Positions 24,587 to 32,816 of a DNA stretch of 41,011 bases are shown here, in pieces. Numbering within the stretch: the first letter of the stretch is position 1; each line of letters begins with the position of its first letter. Under the pieces are notes generated by a model. It was not told the origin of the DNA, searched no databases, and was given only the letters and a program-made list of their open reading frames with translations. The DNA is from W0P28-013 sp051878315 (GTDB lineage Bacteria > Bacteroidota > Bacteroidia > Bacteroidales > Paludibacteraceae), in assembly GCA_051878315.1 (NCBI GenBank), contig JBJEJW010000058.1, positions 1 through 41,011 of the forward strand, in the 5' to 3' direction. Position numbers and translations under genes: made by a program.

Positions 24587-25663
24587 CTATTTTGGTGCTT
24601 TGGAGTACAAATAGAGTCCGACGGCTAAAAAGAGTAAATTGGGTGTCCATGCAGCTAATAGTGGATTGACACTGCCGGCGATAGCCAACTGACTCGAAAA
24701 TGTAGTAAACAATATGTACAATGCGCTGAGTGCCAGACCTATACCGATATTTATGCCCATGCCGCCACGCACCTTGCGCGACGACAACGACACGCCGATA
24801 AGCGTGAGAATGATGGCTGCCAGCGGTGTGGAGTAGCGTTTGTAGTATTCGTCTAAAAAGGCTTGTGTGTTGCCCAATCCGCGCGATTTTTGTTTGGCGA
24901 TGTATTGACGTAGTTTGGGTGTTGACATTTGCGCTGCTTCTTGTGCTGTGATGAAAAAATCGGCCGGATCCATGTAGATGATAGTATCGAGTGCGTCGCC
25001 TTTTTGGATATGTTCGTAAAGACCGTCAAAATCGCGGATGAGATAATCCTTGACTTTCCAATGATACAGCGAATCCATCACTATTTCTTGTGCTGTGAGG
25101 CGCGATACTAATTGTTTACCTTCAAATTTCTCGAGCGAAAAATGTCGCCCGACAGCGCGTCCTTCTTCGTAGCGTTCAAAGTAGGCTATCACGCCCGGTT
25201 CAATCTCGAGTTGTACGTTGCGTGCTACTTCCGACTTGAATTTACTGACATATTGGTCTTCAAATGCGAGTCTGATTTTGTTGGCCGGCGGTATGACAAA
25301 ACTCATCAGTAAAAACGAACAAATTGTAATAAGGCTGGCCGATATCATGTATGGTCTCATCAATCGTCTGAAACTCATACCGCCCGCCAACATGGCGATT
25401 ATTTCGCTGTTGTTGGCCATTTTCGATGTGAAAAAAATGACCGAAATGAACGCAAACAACGGTGTAAACATGTTGGCGAAAAATGGAATAAAGTTCAGAT
25501 AATAGTCGAACACGATGGCTTTGACAGGGGCACTATTCTCTAAAAAATTATCAATCTTCTCCGTGAAATCAAATATTACGGAAATGCTGATAATCAGCAC
25601 AATAGACAATGCAAATGTGCCAAGATATTTTTTGATGATATACCAATCGAGATGTTTCAGCAT
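24587..25663 (-). CDS. lptG: LptF/LptG-family permease (LptG-like)
   Basis: A 358-residue inner-membrane protein of the YjgP/YjgQ family (PF03739). It has three N-terminal helices (KYLGTFALSIVLIISISVIF; MFTPLFAFISVIFFTSKM; MISASLITICSFLLMSFVIP), a central periplasmic domain (about 135-270) and three C-terminal helices from about 280. With LptF and the ATPase LptB it extracts lipopolysaccharide from the inner membrane. The MANNSEIIAMLAGGMSFRRLMRPY segment is the cytoplasmic coupling region typical of the family. It lies 19 bases behind tgt and 18 bases before mfd. The F/G naming follows gene order and size, and is less certain than the family. Confidence 0.88.
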   Translation of the reverse strand: MLKHLDWYIIKKYLGTFALSIVLIISISVIFDFTEKIDNFLENSAPVKAIVFDYYLNFIPFFANMFTPLFAFISVIFFTSKMANNSEIIAMLAGGMSFRRLMRPYMISASLITICSFLLMSFVIPPANKIRLAFEDQYVSKFKSEVARNVQLEIEPGVIAYFERYEEGRAVGRHFSLEKFEGKQLVSRLTAQEIVMDSLYHWKVKDYLIRDFDGLYEHIQKGDALDTIIYMDPADFFITAQEAAQMSTPKLRQYIAKQKSRGLGNTQAFLDEYYKRYSTPLAAIILTLIGVSLSSRKVRGGMGINIGIGLALSALYILFTTFSSQLAIAGSVNPLLAAWTPNLLFLAVGLYLYSKAPK

Positions 25664-25682
25664 AGTATTTTTTACAAATTCG

Positions 25683-26813
25683 TTATAGTCGGCGCATCGT
25701 GCGCACTACCATCTCGTCTTTCCATGTGGCGAAATCACCTTCCATAATATGTCGGCGGGCTTCGCCTACGAGCCATAAGTAAAATGCCAAATTATGAATT
25801 GATGCAATTTGCATAGCCAGCAGTTCGCCGGCTACAAACAGATGGCGCAAATAGGCTTTGGTGTAGGCTGTATCGACAAAACAATCGCTGTCGGGGTCGA
25901 TGGGAGAAAAATCGTTTGCCCATTTTCTGTTTTTCATGTTCATGATGCCGTTGCGTGTGAACAGCATACCGTTGCGGCCGTTGCGCGTGGGCATCACGCA
26001 GTCGAACATATCGACACCGCGGGCAATGCCTTCCAAAATGTTTGCCGGCGTGCCGACGCCCATCAGGTAGCGTGGTTTGTCGGTAGGCAAAATGTCGTTA
26101 ACGATTTCAATCATTTCGTACATTTTTTCGGTGGGTTCGCCCACGGCCAATCCGCCGATGGCGTAGCCTTCGCGATGTTGTGCTTTGGCAAATTCGGCCG
26201 ATGCGCGTCGTAAGTCAGGATAGACGCAACCTTGCACAATCGGGAAAAATGTTTGCGAATAACCGTATTTTGGCGTTGTTTCGTCAAAATGTTTCAAGCC
26301 GCGCTCCAGCCAACGATGCGTGCGTTCCATCGACTCCTTGGCATAACGATAGTCGGCTGTGCCTGGCGTACATTCGTCGAATGCCATGATGATGTCGGCA
26401 CCGATAGTGCGTTGTGTGTCAACCACATTTTCGGGCGTAAACAGATGGCGCGACCCGTCGATGTGCGAATTGAAGATAACGCCTTCTTCTTTCATTTTGC
26501 GTGTTCCCGCCAGCGAAAATACTTGAAAACCACCGCTGTCTGTCAGAATTGGTCGGTTCCAACCGTTGAATTTGTGCAAACCGCCGACCGCTTCCAAAAT
26601 GTCAAGTCCGGGACGCAGATACAGATGGTAGGTGTTGCCGAGAATGATTTGTGCTTTGATGTCGTCGCGCAGTTCGCGCATGTGTACGCCTTTGACCGAC
26701 CCGACTGTGCCTACGGGCATAAAAATCGGTGTCTCGATGCAACCGTGGTCGGTTGTTATTTTGCCTGCACGGGCAGCCGTGTGTAGATCGGTATGTTGGA
26801 GTTCAAATTGCAT
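25683..26813 (-). CDS. tgt: Queuine tRNA-ribosyltransferase, with altered zinc-binding site
   Basis: Exchanges guanine 34 for preQ1 in tRNAs with GUN anticodons. The ATG at 26813 (MQFELQHTDLHTAARAG) is the correct start; an opening to 26924 would reach further into lptF. The 376-residue protein contains LTDSGGFQVFSLAGTRK (active-site Asp), the second catalytic region DMFDCVMPTRNGRNG and the RNA-contact segment. In the usual C-x-C-x2-C...H zinc site the first Cys is Ser and the third is Asp (DPDSDCFVDTAYTKAYLRHL, DNA 25865-25925); only the middle Cys and the later His (IASIHN) remain, so zinc binding is doubtful. The start overlaps the lptF end by 11 bases. Confidence 0.95.
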   Translation of the reverse strand: MQFELQHTDLHTAARAGKITTDHGCIETPIFMPVGTVGSVKGVHMRELRDDIKAQIILGNTYHLYLRPGLDILEAVGGLHKFNGWNRPILTDSGGFQVFSLAGTRKMKEEGVIFNSHIDGSRHLFTPENVVDTQRTIGADIIMAFDECTPGTADYRYAKESMERTHRWLERGLKHFDETTPKYGYSQTFFPIVQGCVYPDLRRASAEFAKAQHREGYAIGGLAVGEPTEKMYEMIEIVNDILPTDKPRYLMGVGTPANILEGIARGVDMFDCVMPTRNGRNGMLFTRNGIMNMKNRKWANDFSPIDPDSDCFVDTAYTKAYLRHLFVAGELLAMQIASIHNLAFYLWLVGEARRHIMEGDFATWKDEMVVRTMRRL

Positions 26814-28332
26814 TGTCCTGACGTTTTGTTCGATGACTAAATAGGGTGTGTTGCGCAATGTTGTGTTTCCATTGCTGCAATGTTTGTTTGATACGACCGA
26901 AAAAGAGTTTGTAAGCATCGGCATTGAATAGGGCAGAATCGGTGGCGGCTTTGTATGTAAGGAATATGCCTATCGGCAGTAAAACGGCCGAACTCAACCA
27001 CATGCCTTGCCATACGTCCCAAAGTCCTTCGCGTGCCATTTTTTGTCCTGTTGTGTCGATGATGTAGTAGATAACGAAAAACACTACCGATACCACAACC
27101 GGCATTCCTAAACCGCCTTTGCGCACAATAGCACCGAGAGGCGCACCGATAAAGAAAAATATCAGACATGCAAACGACAATGTAAATTTACGATGCCATT
27201 CCACATCGTGCCGTATGAAAAAATCGTCGGCTTCGTTTACAATGGCGCGTTTGTATTCTACATCGTTCATGACCGATTGCGCGCGTGTAACTGCCTGACG
27301 AACAACTATTTCCATTTTGTTTTGTGGTAACGACTCAAACAATGAATCGGTATCGATGATTATTGTGGATTGCTGTGGTTGTTCGGCCAATTTGGCGAGT
27401 TCGCGTTCCGAGTAACTTTGTGAAAAGTATTTGCTTGTGGTCAGTTCGTGCGAAAACCCGTCACGAAGCGAATCGCGCACGTGGTTTACCGAGTCGATGT
27501 CGTGTGTCAGTCGCACAATGTTTTTACTGATGTGTTGATTACTCATCAGCGATTCGTCCATGCGATTGAAGTTGGCATCGAAATCGATAAGCAACTCTTT
27601 TTCGGCAAATGTTTCGCGACGATAGGGGATATTTTTCCCTACGCCGGCTTGTTGTTTGCTTAGATTTTCAAATGCTTCGCCGCTGTACAATGTCAATTTT
27701 AGGTTCTTTTTGTCGGCTGTTAGTTTGATGTATGCCGAATCGGCCGTTGTTACCGATGCATTGTCGAAACCGTTCGTGAAATCGTAAATCATCAGATTTT
27801 TTAGCAATCCGGTACGGTTATCGCGGTCGCGCACATAAATGTTCAGCCCATTGATGCCCGAGTAAAATTCGCCAACAGGTATTTCGAGTTCGGGCGATTT
27901 TTGCCTGATGGAAAACATCAGTGTCCACATTTTTTTTTGCGCATACGGAATGACATTGTTTGAGAAGAAAAATGCGCCAATGCACACCATGGCAATGAAG
28001 ATGGTGAGCGAACGCATAATCCGAAACAACGAAATGCCGGCCGATTTCATGGCCAATAGTTCCAAACTTTCGCCCAAATTACCAAATGTCATCAGCGATG
28101 CCAGCAAAATGGCAAGTGGCAGTGCCAAAGGCACCGAAGTCAGCGACGAATAAAAGAAAAACTCCAACATCACATCCAACGGCAGACCTTTGCCCACAAA
28201 CTCGTTGAGGTGCAACCACAAAAACTGCATCACCACGATGAACAAACAAATGAAAAACGTGGCGCAAAATAGTTGCATGAACGTAGTAAACAGATACCAA
28301 TCGATATGTTTTATGCGTAAAGACGGTTTCAT
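26803..28332 (-). CDS. lptF: LptF/LptG-family permease (LptF-like), long form
   Basis: At 509 residues, this second YjgP/YjgQ-family protein (PF03739) is about 150 residues longer than its partner. The N-terminal helices begin with HIDWYLFTTFMQLFCATFFI, and the coupling helix EFVGKGLPLDVMLEF and LAMKSAGISLFRIMRSL follow. The periplasmic domain carries an extra helical stretch about residues 240-360 (SVNHVRDSLRDGF...SERELAKLAEQ) that Bacteroidetes LptF proteins commonly show. Three C-terminal helices (LSFACLIFFFIGAPLGAIV onwards) follow. It should pair with LptG in LPS extraction. It is the first gene of the operon lptF-tgt-lptG-mfd-cobB and has a well-placed promoter at 28353-28384. Confidence 0.88.
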   Translation of the reverse strand: MKPSLRIKHIDWYLFTTFMQLFCATFFICLFIVVMQFLWLHLNEFVGKGLPLDVMLEFFFYSSLTSVPLALPLAILLASLMTFGNLGESLELLAMKSAGISLFRIMRSLTIFIAMVCIGAFFFSNNVIPYAQKKMWTLMFSIRQKSPELEIPVGEFYSGINGLNIYVRDRDNRTGLLKNLMIYDFTNGFDNASVTTADSAYIKLTADKKNLKLTLYSGEAFENLSKQQAGVGKNIPYRRETFAEKELLIDFDANFNRMDESLMSNQHISKNIVRLTHDIDSVNHVRDSLRDGFSHELTTSKYFSQSYSERELAKLAEQPQQSTIIIDTDSLFESLPQNKMEIVVRQAVTRAQSVMNDVEYKRAIVNEADDFFIRHDVEWHRKFTLSFACLIFFFIGAPLGAIVRKGGLGMPVVVSVVFFVIYYIIDTTGQKMAREGLWDVWQGMWLSSAVLLPIGIFLTYKAATDSALFNADAYKLFFGRIKQTLQQWKHNIAQHTLFSHRTKRQDNAI

Positions 28333-28352
28333 GTCGGCTCAATTCCAAACTG

Positions 28353-28384
28353 CAAAGATACAAAAAATCTGTGACGCTTGCAAA
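28353..28384 (-). promoter_or_regulatory. Bacteroidetes-type promoter for the lptF-tgt-lptG-mfd-cobB operon
   Basis: On the minus strand TTTG (28381-28384) and TATCTTTG (28353-28360) are separated by 20 bases. The -7 element is 20 bases before the lptF ATG. It diverges from the promoter at 28432-28439. Confidence 0.7.
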
Positions 28385-28431
28385 ATGAGTCGAAAATAGT
28401 GGCAAAATACAGTGTGTAATCATTTTTTTAC

Positions 28432-28439
28432 TATCTTTG
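28432..28439 (+). promoter_or_regulatory. Bacteroidetes-type -7 element for the envelope-nadD-tex operon
   Basis: TATCTTTG, 16 bases before the ATG at 28456. The transcript would have a very short leader of roughly 10 bases. Confidence 0.65.
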
Positions 28440-28455
28440 CAACCGAAGCATTCGT

Positions 28456-29124
28456 ATGCAGAAAGTAATCGTCATACTGATTGCGTGCCTGATAACAGGG
28501 CCGCTGTGGGCGCAGAATAACGACAAAGATTCGGCGCGTATGGCGTTGTTGACAGCCCCCGGCGAAGCGCCTTTTCACATTGAACACGAACTGCAAATTG
28601 GCGTGGGCGATATATTGCTTACAAATACATTGTATCGTAATGACGGGGCTTTTGCAACGCAGCATGTGCAGCATACCGATTTGTTTACGCCTGATGTGTA
28701 TTATGGTGCCGAAATGACATCTGGTGCGATAGCCGTAAATTACACCTGTCGCACAAAAAAGTGGCTTTGGTTTGGCGCAACGCTCACTTATTCGGGGTTT
28801 TATCGTCCGGCATACGACCGCATCACTGACCAAATGGCTTACAAAACACGCGAACATTTTGTGGCGATAATGCCGACAATCCGTGTATCGTATATCAATC
28901 GCCAATACATTGTCCTCTATTCGGGTATGGCGATAGGTGGCGCGGTTGCTGTGTACGAACGCATACCGTACGATGGCAGCAATGGCATACGAAATGTCGA
29001 TGGTAAATTTGTGTTTCAGGTAACGGCTCTGGGTTTCTCCGTTGGTTACAAAGTGTATGCTTTTGCCGAATTGGGGGCCGGCATACGCGGCTATTTTTAT
29101 GGTGGCGTAGGTTATCGATTTTAA
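28456..29124 (+). CDS. Predicted outer-membrane beta-barrel protein, uncharacterised
   Basis: A 222-residue protein with a clear signal peptide (MQKVIVILIACLITGPLWAQ, cut after WAQ). The mature chain alternates hydrophobic and polar residues with many aromatics (GAIAVNYTCRTKKWLWFGATLTYSGFY, YIVLYSGMAIGGAVAVYE, ALGFSVGYKVYAFAELGAGIRG) and ends YFYGGVGYRF, a classic outer-membrane C-terminal strand with terminal Phe. No named family was recognised; a small 8-strand barrel seems likely. It is the first gene of a four-gene operon with a lipoprotein, nadD and tex, spaced 24, 6 and 4 bases apart. Confidence 0.65.
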   Translation: MQKVIVILIACLITGPLWAQNNDKDSARMALLTAPGEAPFHIEHELQIGVGDILLTNTLYRNDGAFATQHVQHTDLFTPDVYYGAEMTSGAIAVNYTCRTKKWLWFGATLTYSGFYRPAYDRITDQMAYKTREHFVAIMPTIRVSYINRQYIVLYSGMAIGGAVAVYERIPYDGSNGIRNVDGKFVFQVTALGFSVGYKVYAFAELGAGIRGYFYGGVGYRF

Positions 29125-29148
29125 TTATCAGCAGCAAAACGACAAAAG

Positions 29149-29958
29149 ATGGATTTCCTATCTGACATAAAATGCTACATGTGGATGGCCTTACTGTTGC
29201 TGCTTATGAGCGTTACGGCCTGCGAAACCGAGCCCGACGAACCTCGTGGTAAACTGACGCAGCGCGGTAAACTCGTTTATGACGAATGGAATCGTTTTAT
29301 GACTACAAATGTGATGAATGACTGGTTGGATATGGCACTGCGGTTCAACGCTTATTACGAGGCCGACGAAGCGCGCAAAATCGCCGTCGAAGATAGTTTG
29401 CTCACACAATATAAAATACGACAAAACGGCAACCGCTGGGAATTGCGCATCGACAATCGGGTAAAATATAGTTTTACACTTGACCAAGCCTTATCGAAAA
29501 GCGGCGCACATTGGGAGTGTGTGCGTGTCGCAACTACCATTGCCGATGCAGCCACCAACTACGGATTTACCGACCGCGATGTACACTACACTATTGATTG
29601 TGTGGCGACAAATTGTTGGCGTATAGAGCAAACTGCCGACACTCTATTGCCTATCAGTGTGGTGATGGAAATGACTAAATTGCCGCCCACCATCGCCAAT
29701 CGCGCTTACAATTTATTAGGCGAAGGACAATTCCGTCTGCCGGAGTCAACGTATGGCAGCGCTTGTTTTGTACACTTTTCGACCCTTTATCCGTTGGAAC
29801 ACACGATACGTCAATGGGGAAACGGTGTGTTGCAATTACAGGCTTACAATTTGCAGAGCGATACGATTCCGGTCAAAGTGGTGTTCGAGCAGTCGAGCGA
29901 CAACTATTATACATACTCCGTTACCTATCGGGGCGTAACCGAAACGTACAATCATTAA
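29149..29958 (+). CDS. Uncharacterised lipoprotein
   Basis: The product is 269 residues from the ATG at 29149, or 259 from an alternative ATG at 29179 that sits right before the hydrophobic core; both are possible. The signal peptide MWMALLLLLMSVTAC ends in lipobox VTAC with the following residues ETEPDEP, an acidic start sometimes linked to surface exposure in Bacteroidetes. The mature domain is beta-rich, with repeated 'E..N..W.L..DN...YSF' type strands and WRIEQTADTLLPISVVMEM. No family recognised. Position between a predicted barrel and nadD suggests a membrane role together with the barrel, by context only. Confidence 0.65.
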   Translation: MDFLSDIKCYMWMALLLLLMSVTACETEPDEPRGKLTQRGKLVYDEWNRFMTTNVMNDWLDMALRFNAYYEADEARKIAVEDSLLTQYKIRQNGNRWELRIDNRVKYSFTLDQALSKSGAHWECVRVATTIADAATNYGFTDRDVHYTIDCVATNCWRIEQTADTLLPISVVMEMTKLPPTIANRAYNLLGEGQFRLPESTYGSACFVHFSTLYPLEHTIRQWGNGVLQLQAYNLQSDTIPVKVVFEQSSDNYYTYSVTYRGVTETYNH

Positions 29959-29964
29959 CATCGA

Positions 29965-30540
29965 ATGATACAAACAGGACTATTTTTCGGATCGTTCAAT
30001 CCTATTCACAATGGGCATATCGCTTTGGCAAAATATCTGTTACAGAGTGGGTTGGACGAAATTTGGTTTGTGGTTTCGCCACACAATCCGCTCAAAAATA
30101 CAGCCGATTTGTGGGACGATGCGTTTCGCTTGCAATTAGTGCGCATTGCTTTGAATGACGAACCGCAACTACAAGTCTCCGACATCGAATTCACGTTGCC
30201 TAAACCCAATTATACTATTGATACGCTACGCACACTGAAAAGATTGTATCCCGATCGCGTGTTCGTGTTGCTCATTGGTGCCGACAATGCGGCTATTTTT
30301 GACCGTTGGAAAAACTACGACGAGATACTGAACTCGTTTGCCGTGTGGGCTTATCCGCGCGTTGGTTATCCCAATGCCAATCTGCATTTGCCGCAAATTC
30401 GTTTTGTCGATGCACCATTGTATATTGTGTCGTCCACCGAGATACGCCAACGTTTGACGGCCGGACAAAGCATACGCGGTTGGGTGCCCGATTGTGTAGC
30501 CGATGTTATCGAATGTCGTTCGCAACATGCCAATATGTAA
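29965..30540 (+). CDS. nadD: Nicotinate-nucleotide adenylyltransferase
   Basis: Adenylates nicotinate mononucleotide to deamido-NAD in NAD biosynthesis. It is 191 residues, the usual NadD length. The nucleotidyltransferase motif GSFNPIHNGH is at residues 9-18, the substrate segment VVSPHNPLK at about 37-45, and the second ATP-binding motif SSTEIRQRL (ISSTxIR type) at about 157-165. LLIGADNAAIFDRWKNY is the typical central D-x-W region. It starts 6 bases behind the lipoprotein stop and ends 4 bases before the tex start. Confidence 0.95.
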   Translation: MIQTGLFFGSFNPIHNGHIALAKYLLQSGLDEIWFVVSPHNPLKNTADLWDDAFRLQLVRIALNDEPQLQVSDIEFTLPKPNYTIDTLRTLKRLYPDRVFVLLIGADNAAIFDRWKNYDEILNSFAVWAYPRVGYPNANLHLPQIRFVDAPLYIVSSTEIRQRLTAGQSIRGWVPDCVADVIECRSQHANM

Positions 30541-30544
30541 ACTT

Positions 30545-32665
30545 ATGGATATTATCAACTCACTTATTTCAAAACAGTTAAATATACCTGACAGACAGGT
30601 ACAGAATACACTGAAACTGCTTGCCGACGGTGCCACTATACCGTTCATCAGTCGTTATCGGAAGGAGGCTACCGGCGGGCTCGACGAGGTGCAGGTGGCC
30701 GCTATTGCCGATGCCAATGACAAACTGACGGAACTTGTTAAGCGCAAAGAAACCATCATTAAAACCATAGCCGAACAAGGTAGTCTGACCGACGAATTAC
30801 GCAAAAAAATCGAAAACACATGGGAATCGAACGTACTGGAAGACCTCTATTTGCCTTACAAACCTAAACGGCGTACACGAGGACAAATGGCTATTGAGCG
30901 CGGTCTCGAACCGTTGGCAAAAATCATCATGGCGCAACGCTGCAACGACCTTGATTTGCAGGCCGAACGTTTCTTGAACGACCAAGTACCCGACATCAAA
31001 GAGGCGTTGGCCGGTGCGCGCGACATTATGGCAGAATGGATCAACGAGAATGCTTTTGCGCGCAACATTGTACGACAACAATTTGCTCGCGAAGCCATCA
31101 TCACCAGCCGCGTGACGAAAGGTAAAGAGATCGAAGGTGATAAGTATCGCGACTATTTCGAGTGCCACGAGCCGTTGCGTCGCGTTGCATCGCATCGCCT
31201 GCTGGCTATGCGGCGAGGCGAAAAAGAAGGCATTCTCAAAGTCGATATATCGGTTGGCGAAGACGACGTATTAAACCGATTGTGCGGCGCGTTTGTAAAA
31301 GCGAATAATGCTGCATCCGAACAGGTAAAACTTGCTATAAATGAATCGTATAAACGGCTTTTGAAACCAACTATCGAAACCGAATTCGCGGCTGCCTCAA
31401 AAATCAAGGCCGATACCGAAGCCATAACCATCTTTGTTGATAATTTGCGTCAACTATTGCTGGCATCGCCGTTGGGACAAAAACGCATTTTGAGTATCGA
31501 CCCCGGATTTCGTACAGGGTGCAAGGTGGTGTGTCTTGATGCGCAAGGCAATCTGTTGCATAACGAAACTATCTATCCGCATCCGCCACGCAACGAATAT
31601 GTACAAGCGATGAAAAAAGTCGTTCATCTCGTCGAACAATACGAAATAGAAGCCATCGCCATAGGCAACGGTACGGCCGGTCGCGAAACCGAGCAGTTCG
31701 TTCAAAACATACGTTTCGACCGCAAAGTACAGGTGTTTGTCGTCAGCGAAAATGGTGCAAGCATCTATTCCGCTTCGAAAATTGCCCGCGAAGAGTTTCC
31801 CGATTACGATGTAACGGTACGGGGTGCCGTATCGCTCGGGCGGCGTTTGATGGACCCATTGGCCGAATTGGTCAAAATAGATCCGAAATCAATCGGTGTC
31901 GGGCAGTATCAACACGATGTGGACCAAGCTGCATTGAAAAAAGCATTGGACACTACCGTCGAAAGTTGCGTTAACCGTGTGGGTGTCAATGTGAACACGG
32001 CCGGCAAATATCTGCTGACCTACATTTCGGGCATAGGACCGCAGTTGGCGCAAAATATTGTTGATTATCGCACGGAACATGGCGCATTCGCCTCACGCAA
32101 ATCATTACTCAATGTGCCGAAACTCGGTGCGAAAGCCTTCGAGCAATGTGCTGGATTTATGCGTGTCGAAAATTCGGATAATCCTTTGGATAACAGCGCA
32201 GTACACCCCGAATCGTATCCGTTGGTCGAACAGATGGCTCGCGATTTGAATTGCACTGTAGCCGATTTGCTGAAAGATGCGACCTTGCGTTCGCAAATCG
32301 TACCTGAAAAATATGTGTCCGATACCGTCGGATTGCCAACGTTGAAAGATATTTTGGCCGAACTCGCCAAACCGACCCGCGACCCGCGTACAACCATCCA
32401 AGAGTTTGCATTCGACCCGAATGTTAAAACCATCGACGACGTGCGTTCAGGGCAAATTTTGCCGGGAATCATTACAAATATCACAAAATTTGGTGCATTT
32501 GTCGATATAGGCGTGCACGACAACGGTTTGATTCACATATCGAATATGGCCGACCATTTTGTGAGCGACCCCACGACGGTCGTGTCGTTGCATCAGCATG
32601 TGCAAGTGCAAGTGCTCGATGTCGATGCAGCACGCCACCGCATACAACTGAAATTGCTGACTTAA
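30545..32665 (+). CDS. tex: Tex family RNA-binding transcription accessory protein
   Basis: The start is the ATG at 30545 (MDIINSLISKQLNIPDRQVQNT); an opening at 30503 overlaps nadD. The 706-residue product has the Tex architecture: an N-terminal helical region with FISRYRKEATGGLDEVQ (about 37-53), a YqgF-like domain starting at LSIDPGFRTGCKVVCLD (about 315), helix-hairpin-helix units (ISGIGPQLAQNIVDYR, about 494) and a C-terminal S1 domain (GQILPGIITNITKFGAFVDIG onward, about 635-706). Tex proteins bind nucleic acids and influence transcription and toxin expression in several bacteria; they resemble eukaryotic Spt6. Gene complete; last of the operon. Confidence 0.96.
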   Translation: MDIINSLISKQLNIPDRQVQNTLKLLADGATIPFISRYRKEATGGLDEVQVAAIADANDKLTELVKRKETIIKTIAEQGSLTDELRKKIENTWESNVLEDLYLPYKPKRRTRGQMAIERGLEPLAKIIMAQRCNDLDLQAERFLNDQVPDIKEALAGARDIMAEWINENAFARNIVRQQFAREAIITSRVTKGKEIEGDKYRDYFECHEPLRRVASHRLLAMRRGEKEGILKVDISVGEDDVLNRLCGAFVKANNAASEQVKLAINESYKRLLKPTIETEFAAASKIKADTEAITIFVDNLRQLLLASPLGQKRILSIDPGFRTGCKVVCLDAQGNLLHNETIYPHPPRNEYVQAMKKVVHLVEQYEIEAIAIGNGTAGRETEQFVQNIRFDRKVQVFVVSENGASIYSASKIAREEFPDYDVTVRGAVSLGRRLMDPLAELVKIDPKSIGVGQYQHDVDQAALKKALDTTVESCVNRVGVNVNTAGKYLLTYISGIGPQLAQNIVDYRTEHGAFASRKSLLNVPKLGAKAFEQCAGFMRVENSDNPLDNSAVHPESYPLVEQMARDLNCTVADLLKDATLRSQIVPEKYVSDTVGLPTLKDILAELAKPTRDPRTTIQEFAFDPNVKTIDDVRSGQILPGIITNITKFGAFVDIGVHDNGLIHISNMADHFVSDPTTVVSLHQHVQVQVLDVDAARHRIQLKLLT

Positions 32666-32717
32666 CTTTGGGACAACGCTTGTCGAGAGTTGAGCGAAAA
32701 ATGTATGCCGCTTTGTT

Positions 32718-32747
32718 TTGAATTTTCGTTTTTTTGTCGTATCTTTG
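32718..32747 (+). promoter_or_regulatory. Bacteroidetes-type promoter for glyS
   Basis: TTG at 32718-32720 and TATCTTTG at 32740-32747 are 19 bases apart. The ATG of glyS is at 32817, leaving a leader of about 65 bases. Confidence 0.7.
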
Positions 32748-32816
32748 CAGGTTGAAATGACACCGCTCGGTTGGTGGCGCAAAAAAAATAAGTACCAACA
32801 CACACAATATATAAAT

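Noticed and set aside
26814..26924. N-terminal extension of tgt
   Set aside because: The 37 extra codons overlap lptF in a different frame and have no similarity to Tgt; the ATG at 26813 fits the family start.
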